Shown here in pieces: positions 44,454 to 50,960 of a DNA stretch of 64,000 bases. Below the pieces are notes generated by a model that worked only from the letters and a program-made list of their open reading frames with translations, did no database searches and was not told the DNA's origin. This DNA is from Pseudomonadota bacterium. Lineage in GTDB: Bacteria > Myxococcota_A > UBA796 > SXON01. Both the position numbers and the translations under genes were made by a program. Each line of letters starts with the position of its first letter. Within the stretch, counting starts at the first letter, position 1. The DNA lies in the NCBI GenBank assembly GCA_030684355.1, contig JAUXTN010000238.1, positions 1 to 64,000 on the forward strand, given 5' to 3'.

Positions 44454-46847
44454 TCACGGCGCCTCGAGCAACACGCTCGCGTCCTGGCCCCCGAAGCCGA
44501 AGGAGTTCGAGAGCAGGTACCGCCCCTCGAAGGCGCGTGCGGTCCGGACGACCGCGACCGGGCACCGTGGATCGGCGAGCTCGGCGCCGACGGTCCCGGG
44601 GATCCGGCCCCGCGCGAAGGCCACGAGGCACCCGGCGAGCTCGAGCGCGCCGGCGGCGGCCATCGCGTGCCCGATGGCCCCCTTGAACGAGCCCACCGGG
44701 ACGTCCGCCGGAAAGAGGTCGAGGATCGCGGCGGCCTCGGCCTCGTCGTTGAGCGGCGTGCCCGTGCCGTGGGCGTTGACGTAGGCGACATCTTCGGGGG
44801 CGATCCCCGCCCGCGTCAACGCCGCGGCCATCGCGCGGCGGGCGGGCGCGCCGCCGGGGCGCGGGGCGGTGGGGGCGTAGCCGTCCTGGGCGCTGCCCCA
44901 CCCGGCGACACGCGCCAGGATCCGGGCGCCGCGCCGCCGCGCCGCACTCTCCTCTTCGACGAGGAAGCAGGCGGCGCCCTCTCCCACCAGGATGCCGTCC
45001 CGCCGCGGATCGAACGGGCGACACGCTCCGCGCGGCGAGAGGACGCCGAGCTTCTGGAGCCCGGCGAGGCCCAGCGGGTTGAGCATCGAGTCCGCGCCGC
45101 CACACACGACGCGCTCGGCCTCGCCCGCGGCGATCCACTCGGCGGCCTGCGCCACCGCGAGCGCGCCCCCGGCGCACGCGGAGGCATGCACGAGCGTGGG
45201 CCCCGACACCGGCAGCATCTCGGCGACGGCGCGGGCGGGGAGGTCGAGCGGCGCGCGGTATCGCAGCCCCGGACCGCCGGGATCGCGCCCCCAGTCGAGA
45301 CCGGCGGGCGTGGCGAGCGGGAGGAAGTCCTCCAGCCACGCCTGCTCCAGCCCCAGGGCGAGCGAGAGCGCGAGGTCCACGGGGCGCCCCGCGGCGCGCC
45401 AGGCCTCGTGGGCGGCGGCCACGGCGAAGGGCAGCCGACGATCGCGTAGCCATCCTCGCGCGGACCACGCGGCGCGCAGCTCCTCGGGGAGCGGCACGGT
45501 GCCCGGGACGGCGCCGACCGCCGGAAACCCGGGAAGGTGTGCGGCGAGCGAGATGGCGGGCACGCCGGAGAGGAGGCCGTCCCAGAGGGCGTCTACACCG
45601 AGGCCGTAGGGGGAGACCACGCCGACGCCAGTGACGACGGGGCTGCGGCGCGGGCGGTGGGGCTTCCGGGTGGGGGGTACGCAGGACACGCGGTCGTCAA
45701 CGGGGCTCCCGGCGGAGAGCCCCGCGGCGTCGACCGCGACAGGCTCCGCGGCGCTGGCGAGCCTGGCAAGCTCCGCCGCGGGGGCGTGCGCGCGGCTCCC
45801 GACGTGCGCCGCCGCGGTGAAGCGCGCGCCGTCGACCTCGACGGGGCCGTGCCCCTCGCGCACCCGGGTCAGCGCCTCCCACCAGCGCACGGCCGGGGCG
45901 GCGGCGCCAAGGTCACCGTAGGGGGCGGGGTCGGCAGCGTGGGTTCGCGTCGGGAGCACGGACTGACGGGCGGGGCCGGCGAAGGACGCGTCGACGACGG
46001 ACGCGTCGGCGACCGACACGTCGTCGATCTCAACCCACGCGAGGGGCGCCGTGGCCTCGCGCGCGAGGAGGAGCACCACGGCGCCCTCGCCGGGGGGCGT
46101 GTGGATCCCGGCCTGGGTGCGTTCGAAGCGGGTAACAGGGTGGTGCAGGCTGTCCGCGGCGCCGACGAGCGCCCAGGGGACCTCGTCGAGGGCGCGGATC
46201 CCCTCGCGGAGCGCGTGCAGGGCCGCGCGGTCGGAGCCCCATCCCCCGTCGAAGAACGCGCCGCTCGGCCCCTGCAACCCCTCGCGGATGGCCCCGTGGC
46301 AGAGCGTGAAGTTGTTCATGAGCTGGAACGCCAGCAGCGGGTTGCACGCCGCCACGCCGCGTCGGGCGAAGCGCTCCACGTCGAGGGTCGTGCCAACGCG
46401 TCCGCCCCCCACAGTGGCCGCCGCGAGGATGCGCAACACGTCGTCGAGCGCGCCGTTGGAGGCGCCCACGGCGAGGAAGGCGGCGGTGCGGGCGGGGTCG
46501 ACGGACGGGCACATGACAGCGCGGGGGGCGGCTCGATCGGACGCGGCGGCCTCCGCTCTCATCGCGAGCGGTGCATGCATGGTGGGCGATCCGTGCGCCG
46601 CGAGCGCATCGTGGATCAGGTGCGGTCCGGGCACGGCGACGGAAGCAGGTGTCGCGAGCGCGTCGTGGATGGCGAGCGCGTCGTGGATGGCGAGCGCGGC
46701 GAGGCAGGCTCCGCGCGACATCTGGCGGCGCACCCGCGCGAGGGTCGGGTCGTCGCGGTCCACGCGCCACCCGTCAGCGCCATGGGTCGGGAGGACCACG
46801 CCAATGGCGACGATCGCGGCCCTCACTGGAGCGGCGTCCGCCGGCAT
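44454..46847 (-). CDS. Fused ketosynthase-like (inactive) and active ketosynthase protein
   Basis: A 797-residue protein with two KS-type halves. The N-terminal half (1 to about 375) keeps the fold (GASNGALDDVLRILAAATVGGG, NFTLCHGAIREGLQGPS, GEGAVVLLLARE) but has Trp203 where the catalytic Cys should be (GGWGSD for TACASG), so it is chain-length-factor-like. The C-terminal half is a complete FabF-type KS: Cys558 in ASACAGG, His693 in NAHGTGTPLND and His727 in KGAIGH. A linker at 376-402 joins them with no stop. Start ATG 46847 with GGAAG upstream. An 18-bp repeat near residues 53-65 encodes AIHDAL copies. It would elongate ACP-bound chains. Confidence 0.85.
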   Translation of the reverse strand: MPADAAPVRAAIVAIGVVLPTHGADGWRVDRDDPTLARVRRQMSRGACLAALAIHDALAIHDALATPASVAVPGPHLIHDALAAHGSPTMHAPLAMRAEAAASDRAAPRAVMCPSVDPARTAAFLAVGASNGALDDVLRILAAATVGGGRVGTTLDVERFARRGVAACNPLLAFQLMNNFTLCHGAIREGLQGPSGAFFDGGWGSDRAALHALREGIRALDEVPWALVGAADSLHHPVTRFERTQAGIHTPPGEGAVVLLLAREATAPLAWVEIDDVSVADASVVDASFAGPARQSVLPTRTHAADPAPYGDLGAAAPAVRWWEALTRVREGHGPVEVDGARFTAAAHVGSRAHAPAAELARLASAAEPVAVDAAGLSAGSPVDDRVSCVPPTRKPHRPRRSPVVTGVGVVSPYGLGVDALWDGLLSGVPAISLAAHLPGFPAVGAVPGTVPLPEELRAAWSARGWLRDRRLPFAVAAAHEAWRAAGRPVDLALSLALGLEQAWLEDFLPLATPAGLDWGRDPGGPGLRYRAPLDLPARAVAEMLPVSGPTLVHASACAGGALAVAQAAEWIAAGEAERVVCGGADSMLNPLGLAGLQKLGVLSPRGACRPFDPRRDGILVGEGAACFLVEEESAARRRGARILARVAGWGSAQDGYAPTAPRPGGAPARRAMAAALTRAGIAPEDVAYVNAHGTGTPLNDEAEAAAILDLFPADVPVGSFKGAIGHAMAAAGALELAGCLVAFARGRIPGTVGAELADPRCPVAVVRTARAFEGRYLLSNSFGFGGQDASVLLEAP
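46660..46715 (-). repeat. 18-bp in-frame repeat in KS fusion gene
   Basis: Two adjacent copies and a third partial one of a GCGTCGTGGATGGCGAGC-like unit encode repeated Ala-Ile-His-Asp-Ala-Leu in the inactive half of the KS fusion. A related IHDAL recurs about 20 residues later. The length keeps the frame. Confidence 0.8.
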
Positions 46848-46891
46848 CTGGACGCTTCCGTCCGCGGCGGTCGGGGAGCGATCGCGCCAGA

Positions 46892-47066
46892 TCGGCCATT
46901 CGAGGGGGGGCCTACGCCAGGGCCCCCCGTGAGTGGCCGAACCTGCGCGCCGGATCGGCCACTCGAGGGGGGGCCTGGGGTCGGGGCCCCCTCCGAGTGG
47001 CCGATCCTGGCGCCAATGCCTGCCATTGGCGGGGGGGCCTGCGCCAGGGCCCCCCGGGAGTGGCAG
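46892..47066. repeat. Three consecutive ~50-bp imperfect palindromes
   Basis: Units at 46892-46940, 46953-47006 and about 47019-47066 share outer arms like TCGGCCACTCG and CGAGTGGCCGA and inner G7CC/GGC6 arms. The middle unit is the best, with 23-24-bp arms (GATCGGCCACTCGAGG ... CGAGTGGCCGATC). Between units 2 and 3 is a further perfect palindrome, CGCCAATG at 47011-47018 with CATTGGCG at 47024-47031. The set lies 45-220 bp upstream of the KS fusion start and could be REP-like elements or a structured leader. Confidence 0.85.
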
Positions 47067-47150
47067 ATGGGGTGGCGCACGGTCCACGCGGGCTTCGACG
47101 TGGCGAGCGCTCCAGCGGGCGAACGGACCACCAACCCGGCCTGCATCGCG

Positions 47151-47168
47151 GATGTGTCGAAATGTATC
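47151..47168. promoter_or_regulatory. GATACA-like pair upstream of KS fusion gene
   Basis: GATGTGTC at 47151-47158 and AATGTATC at 47161-47168 (plus strand), spaced 10 bp, resemble the 12-bp-phased GATGTATC/GGTGTATC motif upstream of the fabZ-like gene. They lie about 310 bp upstream of the KS fusion start. One of the two copies is imperfect, so this is a weak site. Confidence 0.3.
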
Positions 47169-47471
47169 AAGCGACCTCCCGCACCGACGCGAGCGAGCAT
47201 GGTCGCGGGTAATGCAAGGGCGCGGCGTGGGCAACGATAGGGCGCGACGGCCTGCGCTGGGCTCGGCGAAGGAGCCCGCGCGCTGGGGCGCCGCGCGGAC
47301 AGGCACGCCGAGCCGGGTCCAACGGACAGGCGACGCCGAGCCCGGTGAGATCGGCGCCGCGGCGTCCTCGAGCGGCTGAGGGCCGCACTTGCAGGCATCG
47401 CTTCGCCCGCCGGTGCGGGCGCCACGACCGCGTTCGCCCCCGCGCGTCCCCGCCGGCCGACCGACGCCCCA

Positions 47472-48638
47472 TCACCCCGCGGCGAGCGCCACCGAGGCGT
47501 TCGCCCCCCCGAACGCGAACGCGTTGACGAGCGCGGTGCGGGCCTCGACGCGGCGGCCCTCGCCGATCACGTGGGGGAGGTCGCTGTCGGGGTCACGGAG
47601 GCCGGCCGTCGGGACGAGGTGCCCGTTCGCGAGGGCCTCCACCGCTACGACGAAGCCGAGCGCGCCGGCTCCCGCGATCCAGTGTCCGAGCGCACCCTTG
47701 ACGGAGGAGACCGCGCCGAGCGGCAGGCCGAGGCGGCGCAGGGCGGCGGCCTCGACGGCGTCGTTCAGGGGGGTCGAGGTGCCGTGCGCCTGCACGACGT
47801 CGATGCGGTGGAACGGGGTTCCGCTCACGGCCGCCTCGGCCAGCGCCGCGCGCATCGCCCGCTCGGCCCCGCGGCCCTCGGGGTCGGGCATCGTGAGGTG
47901 GACGGCGTCGACGCTGCGGCCCACCCCCGCGACGCGCACCGGCCCGGGCGCGCGGGTGAGCAGCACCACGGCGGCCCCCTCCCCCACGACGAAGCCGTCG
48001 CGACGCCGATCGAAGGGGCACGACACCCCGCGCGCAGAGAGGGCCTGGAGCTTGCCGAAGCCCGCGAGCATGAGGGGGTCTACGTCCGCGCCGACGCCTC
48101 CCGCGACCGCCACGTCGCATTCACCGGCGCGGAGGGCGCGCGTGGCCTCTACGATCGCGGCGAGGCCGGACGCGCAGGCGAGCGAGACGGTCTCGATCGG
48201 GCCGGCGGCGCCGACCAGACGTGCCAGGGCGACCGCCGGCGCGGCGGGCGAAACCACCTCGGGCGACAGGACGTCCGCGAGCGAACGTGCTCCTTCGGCG
48301 AAGCGGGCGGCGTCGAAGGGGCGGCCTGCGGCCGCGACGAGGCGACGGAGCGTGTCGAGGCTGCCACGCCCGGACTCGGCGCCGATGAAGACCCCGACCC
48401 GCCCGGCGCTCGCCGGCACGCGAGGGAGCTCGGCGGCGGCGGCGAGGAGCAGAGGCGTGCGGCGGTCCTCGCCGTAGCGGGCGGGGTCGAGGAAAGCGTC
48501 GACCGGCGCCGCCACGGTGCACGGAAACCGTGTGGCGTCGAAGCGATCGAGGGGACGCACGGCCGTGGCGCCGCCCATCAGCGCATCCACGGTGGCACCG
48601 GTGCCGCCGAACGACGACCGACATGCCCACGCCTGCAC
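47472..48638 (-). CDS. Beta-ketoacyl synthase (FabF/KS-alpha type)
   Basis: A 388-residue ketosynthase with a complete triad: Cys155 in SLACASGLAAIVEATRAL, His285 in VQAHGTSTPLND and His319 in KGALGHW. It also has GECDVAVAGGVGAD and CPFDRRRDGFVVGEGAAVVLL. It would condense malonyl-ACP with an acyl chain. No ATG, GTG or TTG exists before the first strand VYVQAW, so the start is uncertain: GTG 48638 is used here, while a CTG at 48662 forming CTGA with the dehydratase stop would give the complete N-terminus. It follows the FabZ-like gene directly. Confidence 0.9.
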   Translation of the reverse strand: MQAWACRSSFGGTGATVDALMGGATAVRPLDRFDATRFPCTVAAPVDAFLDPARYGEDRRTPLLLAAAAELPRVPASAGRVGVFIGAESGRGSLDTLRRLVAAAGRPFDAARFAEGARSLADVLSPEVVSPAAPAVALARLVGAAGPIETVSLACASGLAAIVEATRALRAGECDVAVAGGVGADVDPLMLAGFGKLQALSARGVSCPFDRRRDGFVVGEGAAVVLLTRAPGPVRVAGVGRSVDAVHLTMPDPEGRGAERAMRAALAEAAVSGTPFHRIDVVQAHGTSTPLNDAVEAAALRRLGLPLGAVSSVKGALGHWIAGAGALGFVVAVEALANGHLVPTAGLRDPDSDLPHVIGEGRRVEARTALVNAFAFGGANASVALAAG

Positions 48639-48658
48639 GTAGACCGGCGGGACGGGGC

Positions 48659-49126
48659 TCAGGGGGCCTCCGTCTGCCCGTAGAGCCAGAGGTTGAGATA
48701 CTCGAGGCGCCGCTCGATGACGCGGGGGTTCGTCACCTTCACGAGGGCGAACGTCAGGGTCGCCTCGGCTACCACGTTGCCGTCCACCCGCGCGATGCCC
48801 CGGACCCGGCCGCCATCCTCGGTCGCGTGCTCGCCGAGGGTCTCCAGCTCGACACGGTCGCCCGGCCGGACGAGCTGCCGAAACCGCGCTTTGTCCGCCG
48901 AGAGCAGGAGCGCGTGGAGGTCCGAGCGGCCCCGCGCGCGAAGCGTGGCCTCGACGAGCACGCCGCCGAGCTGCGCGAGCCCCTCGAGGAGCAGCGCCCC
49001 CGGCATCACCGGGTGGCCCGGGAAGTGATCCGCGAGGAAGTCCTCCGACAACGAGCACACCTTGATGCCGAGCGCACGGGTCGGCGGCTCCAGAGCCGTG
49101 ATGCGGTCGAGGAGGAGGTAGCGCAT
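48659..49126 (-). CDS. FabZ-like 3-hydroxyacyl-ACP dehydratase (hotdog fold)
   Basis: A 155-residue hotdog-fold dehydratase. The active-site signature DHFPGHPVMPGALLLEGLAQ contains His34 and Glu48, as in FabZ. It would remove water from 3-hydroxyacyl-ACP. It is close to FabZ in length (about 150). The ATG at 49126 was chosen; the upstream open frame is produced by the 12-bp GATACA repeats (giving IHP-like peptides) and is not conserved. It starts the dehydratase-KS pair, so these two steps of chain extension are co-expressed. Confidence 0.88.
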   Translation of the reverse strand: MRYLLLDRITALEPPTRALGIKVCSLSEDFLADHFPGHPVMPGALLLEGLAQLGGVLVEATLRARGRSDLHALLLSADKARFRQLVRPGDRVELETLGEHATEDGGRVRGIARVDGNVVAEATLTFALVKVTNPRVIERRLEYLNLWLYGQTEAP

Positions 49127-49149
49127 CCCGTCGCCTAACGCGGGTGGTG

Positions 49150-49193
49150 GATGTATCTTCGGATGTATCACCGGGTGTATCGACAGGTGTATC
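49150..49193. repeat. Four 12-bp-phased TGTATC/GATACA motifs
   Basis: GATGTATC, GATGTATC, GGTGTATC and GGTGTATC start at 49150, 49162, 49174 and 49186, an exact 12-bp period. On the minus strand they read GATACAYC, placed 24-67 bp upstream of the fabZ-like start. The region is much less GC-rich than its surroundings. Iterated sites of this kind suit cooperative binding by a regulator, but could also be a simple tandem repeat. Confidence 0.85.
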
Positions 49194-49312
49194 GCCATCG
49201 TCGGCACCACCGGAGCACGACCGAGGGCGTCCGCCCGGTCCGGGCGCTGCGCCGCGCCACGTCGGGACGGCGACGCGGCGCCGGGTCCAGGTGTCACGGT
49301 ACTCGTGGCCTG

Positions 49313-49332
49313 GATGTATCAGCCGGTGTATC
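49313..49332. repeat. Second GATACA-type pair, same 12-bp phase
   Basis: GATGTATC at 49313-49320 and GGTGTATC at 49325-49332 repeat the first and last variants of the array 163 bp away with the same 12-bp spacing. The pair lies about 140 bp upstream of the START-like gene start and 190 bp upstream of the fabZ-like gene. Confidence 0.75.
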
Positions 49333-49473
49333 GCCGTCGCCGCTGTTTTCACGCCGCCACCGCCCCCCTACGAGGCCGGCGCGGTTGCGGCTCTGGGTCA
49401 CAACGGTCGCGGCGCGGACGCTGCGCCCTGTGCAAAGGTCACCGGCCGCCTGGGGTTCCGGTTAGCTGTCCGC

Positions 49474-50121
49474 GTGACCCCCACCGTCGAGCAATGTGAC
49501 CTGGTCGTGCTGGCCACCCTCGCGGCCCCCGAGGCCGACTCCAAGCGGCCGGTGTTGGCGAGCGGGCGCACGGTCGCGAACGGCGTCGAGCTCGCCGGGG
49601 CGCGCGTCGTCTTCGTCAGCGACCATGGGCTCCCGGCCTGGGAGCGCGTGCTGCGCTCCCCGGAGACCACGGACAACTGGCACCCCGCGTCGCTCGGGAC
49701 GCGGCGCGTCGAGCGGCTCGACGCCACCCACATCTTCCAACAGCTCGACCTGCGGATCCTCTTCGGGGCGGTCCACATCCGGCGGCAGATCATCGTCGGC
49801 AGCAAGTGGCTCGACGACACGGCGACGGACCTGCGGAATTGCTGGTTCGGCAGCGATCCCTCGCGCTACCAGGCCCAGGTGGCGCCGTGGGCGGACGACT
49901 CCACGTGGGAGACCATCACCTACGGGAGCTGGCACCTGCGGCCGCAGGCCGACGGCAGGACATGGGTCTCCTACCAGCTCTGGAGCCCGTCCCAGTCGAT
50001 GCTGCCGCAGATCCAGGGGTGGGCGATGTCGCGCACGCTCCCCGAGATGATGGGCGCCTTCGAGGCCCACGTGGGCGAGATCGAGGCGGCGCTCCTCCGT
50101 GGCGCGGGGGCCTCGCCGTAG
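49474..50121 (+). CDS. START/SRPBCC-like protein
   Basis: A 215-residue soluble protein whose pattern suits a START/SRPBCC ligand-binding fold: a strand RVVFVSDHG and WERVLRSPETTDNWHPASLGTRRVERLD near the start, a basic strand, then TYGSWHLRPQADGRTWVSYQLW and a long C-terminal helix LPEMMGAFEAHVGEIEAALLR, which normally covers the lipid pocket. START proteins bind or move lipids, and polyketide cyclases share the fold. The GTG at 49474 is used; there is no good ribosome-binding site and the upstream frame is repeat-derived. Its place beside the KS/FabZ genes suggests a role with their product, but this is inference. Confidence 0.6.
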   Translation: MTPTVEQCDLVVLATLAAPEADSKRPVLASGRTVANGVELAGARVVFVSDHGLPAWERVLRSPETTDNWHPASLGTRRVERLDATHIFQQLDLRILFGAVHIRRQIIVGSKWLDDTATDLRNCWFGSDPSRYQAQVAPWADDSTWETITYGSWHLRPQADGRTWVSYQLWSPSQSMLPQIQGWAMSRTLPEMMGAFEAHVGEIEAALLRGAGASP

Positions 50122-50126
50122 CCAGG

Positions 50127-50160
50127 CCGAATAACGTACGGCCTGTCTGTCGTTATTCGG
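50127..50160. terminator. Hairpin between convergent genes
   Basis: CCGAATAACG at 50127-50136 pairs perfectly with CGTTATTCGG at 50151-50160 around a 14-nt loop. The arms are AT-rich compared with the genome. It starts 6 bp after the START-like stop and ends 16 bp before the HEAT gene stop, so it could serve both. A U tract is absent, so termination is inferred from position and structure. Confidence 0.55.
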
Positions 50161-50175
50161 TCGGCGAAGAGCCGT

Positions 50176-50952
50176 TCAGCTCCGACGCAGCCCCGCCGCC
50201 ACCCGGTTGAGCGTGGCCGCGTTCGTCACGTCGACCCCCGCGGCGCTTAGCCCCGTGAGGGCGGACTGCAGCCTCGCGATCGTCTCCTCCTTCTTCTGCG
50301 CGATCCCCTTGTAGCGGGCGAACACGAGCTGGAGGCGGCGCGCGCGGGCCTCGTCGGCAGCCCCGAGATCCAGGATGACCTCGAAGAGGTGGATGAGGAG
50401 GTTGAGCTCCTCGCTCGAGGGGTCACCCGCCGGGACCGCGGCGTCGAAGGTGGCCTGGACGGGGCCGACCAGCGTCTCGTCGCCGTAGGACCGGGCCGCG
50501 TCCGCGCCCACGGCCGGCGCCTCGGCGAGCACCGCCAGGATCCGCTGGGCGATGCGCTCGTCACGGGCCCCGCACTCCGCGAGCACCTCGGTGGCCTGGA
50601 TCCAGCGGCTGCCGGCCAACGCGTGCGGCATGACCGCCTCGACGATCGTGGGGCCGAGCCCGGGGAGCGCCCACGCCGCCGAACGGCCGACGGCGCTGTC
50701 AGCGGGGGCCTCGAGGAAGACCTCGAGGAGCGCGGGGATGGCGTCGGGGTCACGGAGGAGCCGGAGCACGTAGATGGCGCTGCGGGCGGCGTTGTTCTGG
50801 GGGGTCCCCTCGGGGGCCCAGCCAGCGCGGTTCGTGGCCATGGCGCAGAGCCGCGGCACCGCCGCCTTGCCGAGCGCGCGGACTTCGTTGACGAGGGTGG
50901 GCGAAGGCGTCGGGTGGCGCCCCAGGTGGGAGATCGGATCCTTGCGTGCCAT
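50176..50952 (-). CDS. HEAT-repeat-like protein
   Basis: A 258-residue all-helical protein with HEAT-like repeats (LVNEVRALGKAAVPRLCAMA, AARSAIYVLRLLRDPDAIPALLEVFLEAP, RSAAWALPGLGPTIVEAVMPHAL, QATEVLAECGARDERIAQRILAVL). HEAT proteins are usually protein-binding scaffolds. ATG at 50952 gives MARKDPISHLGRH; the longer open frame overlaps the CotH gene antisense reading and is discarded. It lies 8 bp after the CotH gene stop on the same strand and is probably co-transcribed with it. Confidence 0.75.
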   Translation of the reverse strand: MARKDPISHLGRHPTPSPTLVNEVRALGKAAVPRLCAMATNRAGWAPEGTPQNNAARSAIYVLRLLRDPDAIPALLEVFLEAPADSAVGRSAAWALPGLGPTIVEAVMPHALAGSRWIQATEVLAECGARDERIAQRILAVLAEAPAVGADAARSYGDETLVGPVQATFDAAVPAGDPSSEELNLLIHLFEVILDLGAADEARARRLQLVFARYKGIAQKKEETIARLQSALTGLSAAGVDVTNAATLNRVAAGLRRS

Positions 50953-50960
50953 GCGCCCCG

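Larger units (their letters stand above)
46848..47471. other. 624-bp intergenic region with palindromes and GATACA sites
   Basis: No convincing gene. The upstream open frame of the KS fusion continues here but encodes Arg/Pro-rich sequence formed by the palindromes. Contents are the three ~50-bp palindromes at 46892-47066, a GATACA-type pair at 47151-47168, and GC-rich sequence to the stop of the next KS gene at 47472. It probably holds the promoter of the KS fusion gene. Confidence 0.65.
49127..49473. other. Divergent intergenic region with GATACA repeats
   Basis: The 347-bp gap between the fabZ-like gene (minus) and the START-like gene (plus) holds the 12-bp tandem GATACA-type repeats at 49150-49193 and a second pair at 49313-49332. 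The rest is GC-rich without clear promoter elements. The plus-strand open frame across it encodes repeat-derived sequence and is not called. Confidence 0.6.

Noticed and set aside
46848..47306. N-terminal extension of the KS fusion gene with repeated PPLEWPI peptides
   Set aside because: The peptides are translation of the three DNA palindromes. The KS fold begins just after ATG 46847, which has its own ribosome-binding site.
47472..49352. A 626-codon minus frame including a DTPVDTPGDTSEDTS stretch before the KS
   Set aside because: The Asp-Thr stretch looks like the lipoprotein linkers elsewhere but is created by the 12-bp GATACA repeats. The frame overlaps the FabZ-like gene, and the KS fold starts only near 48638.
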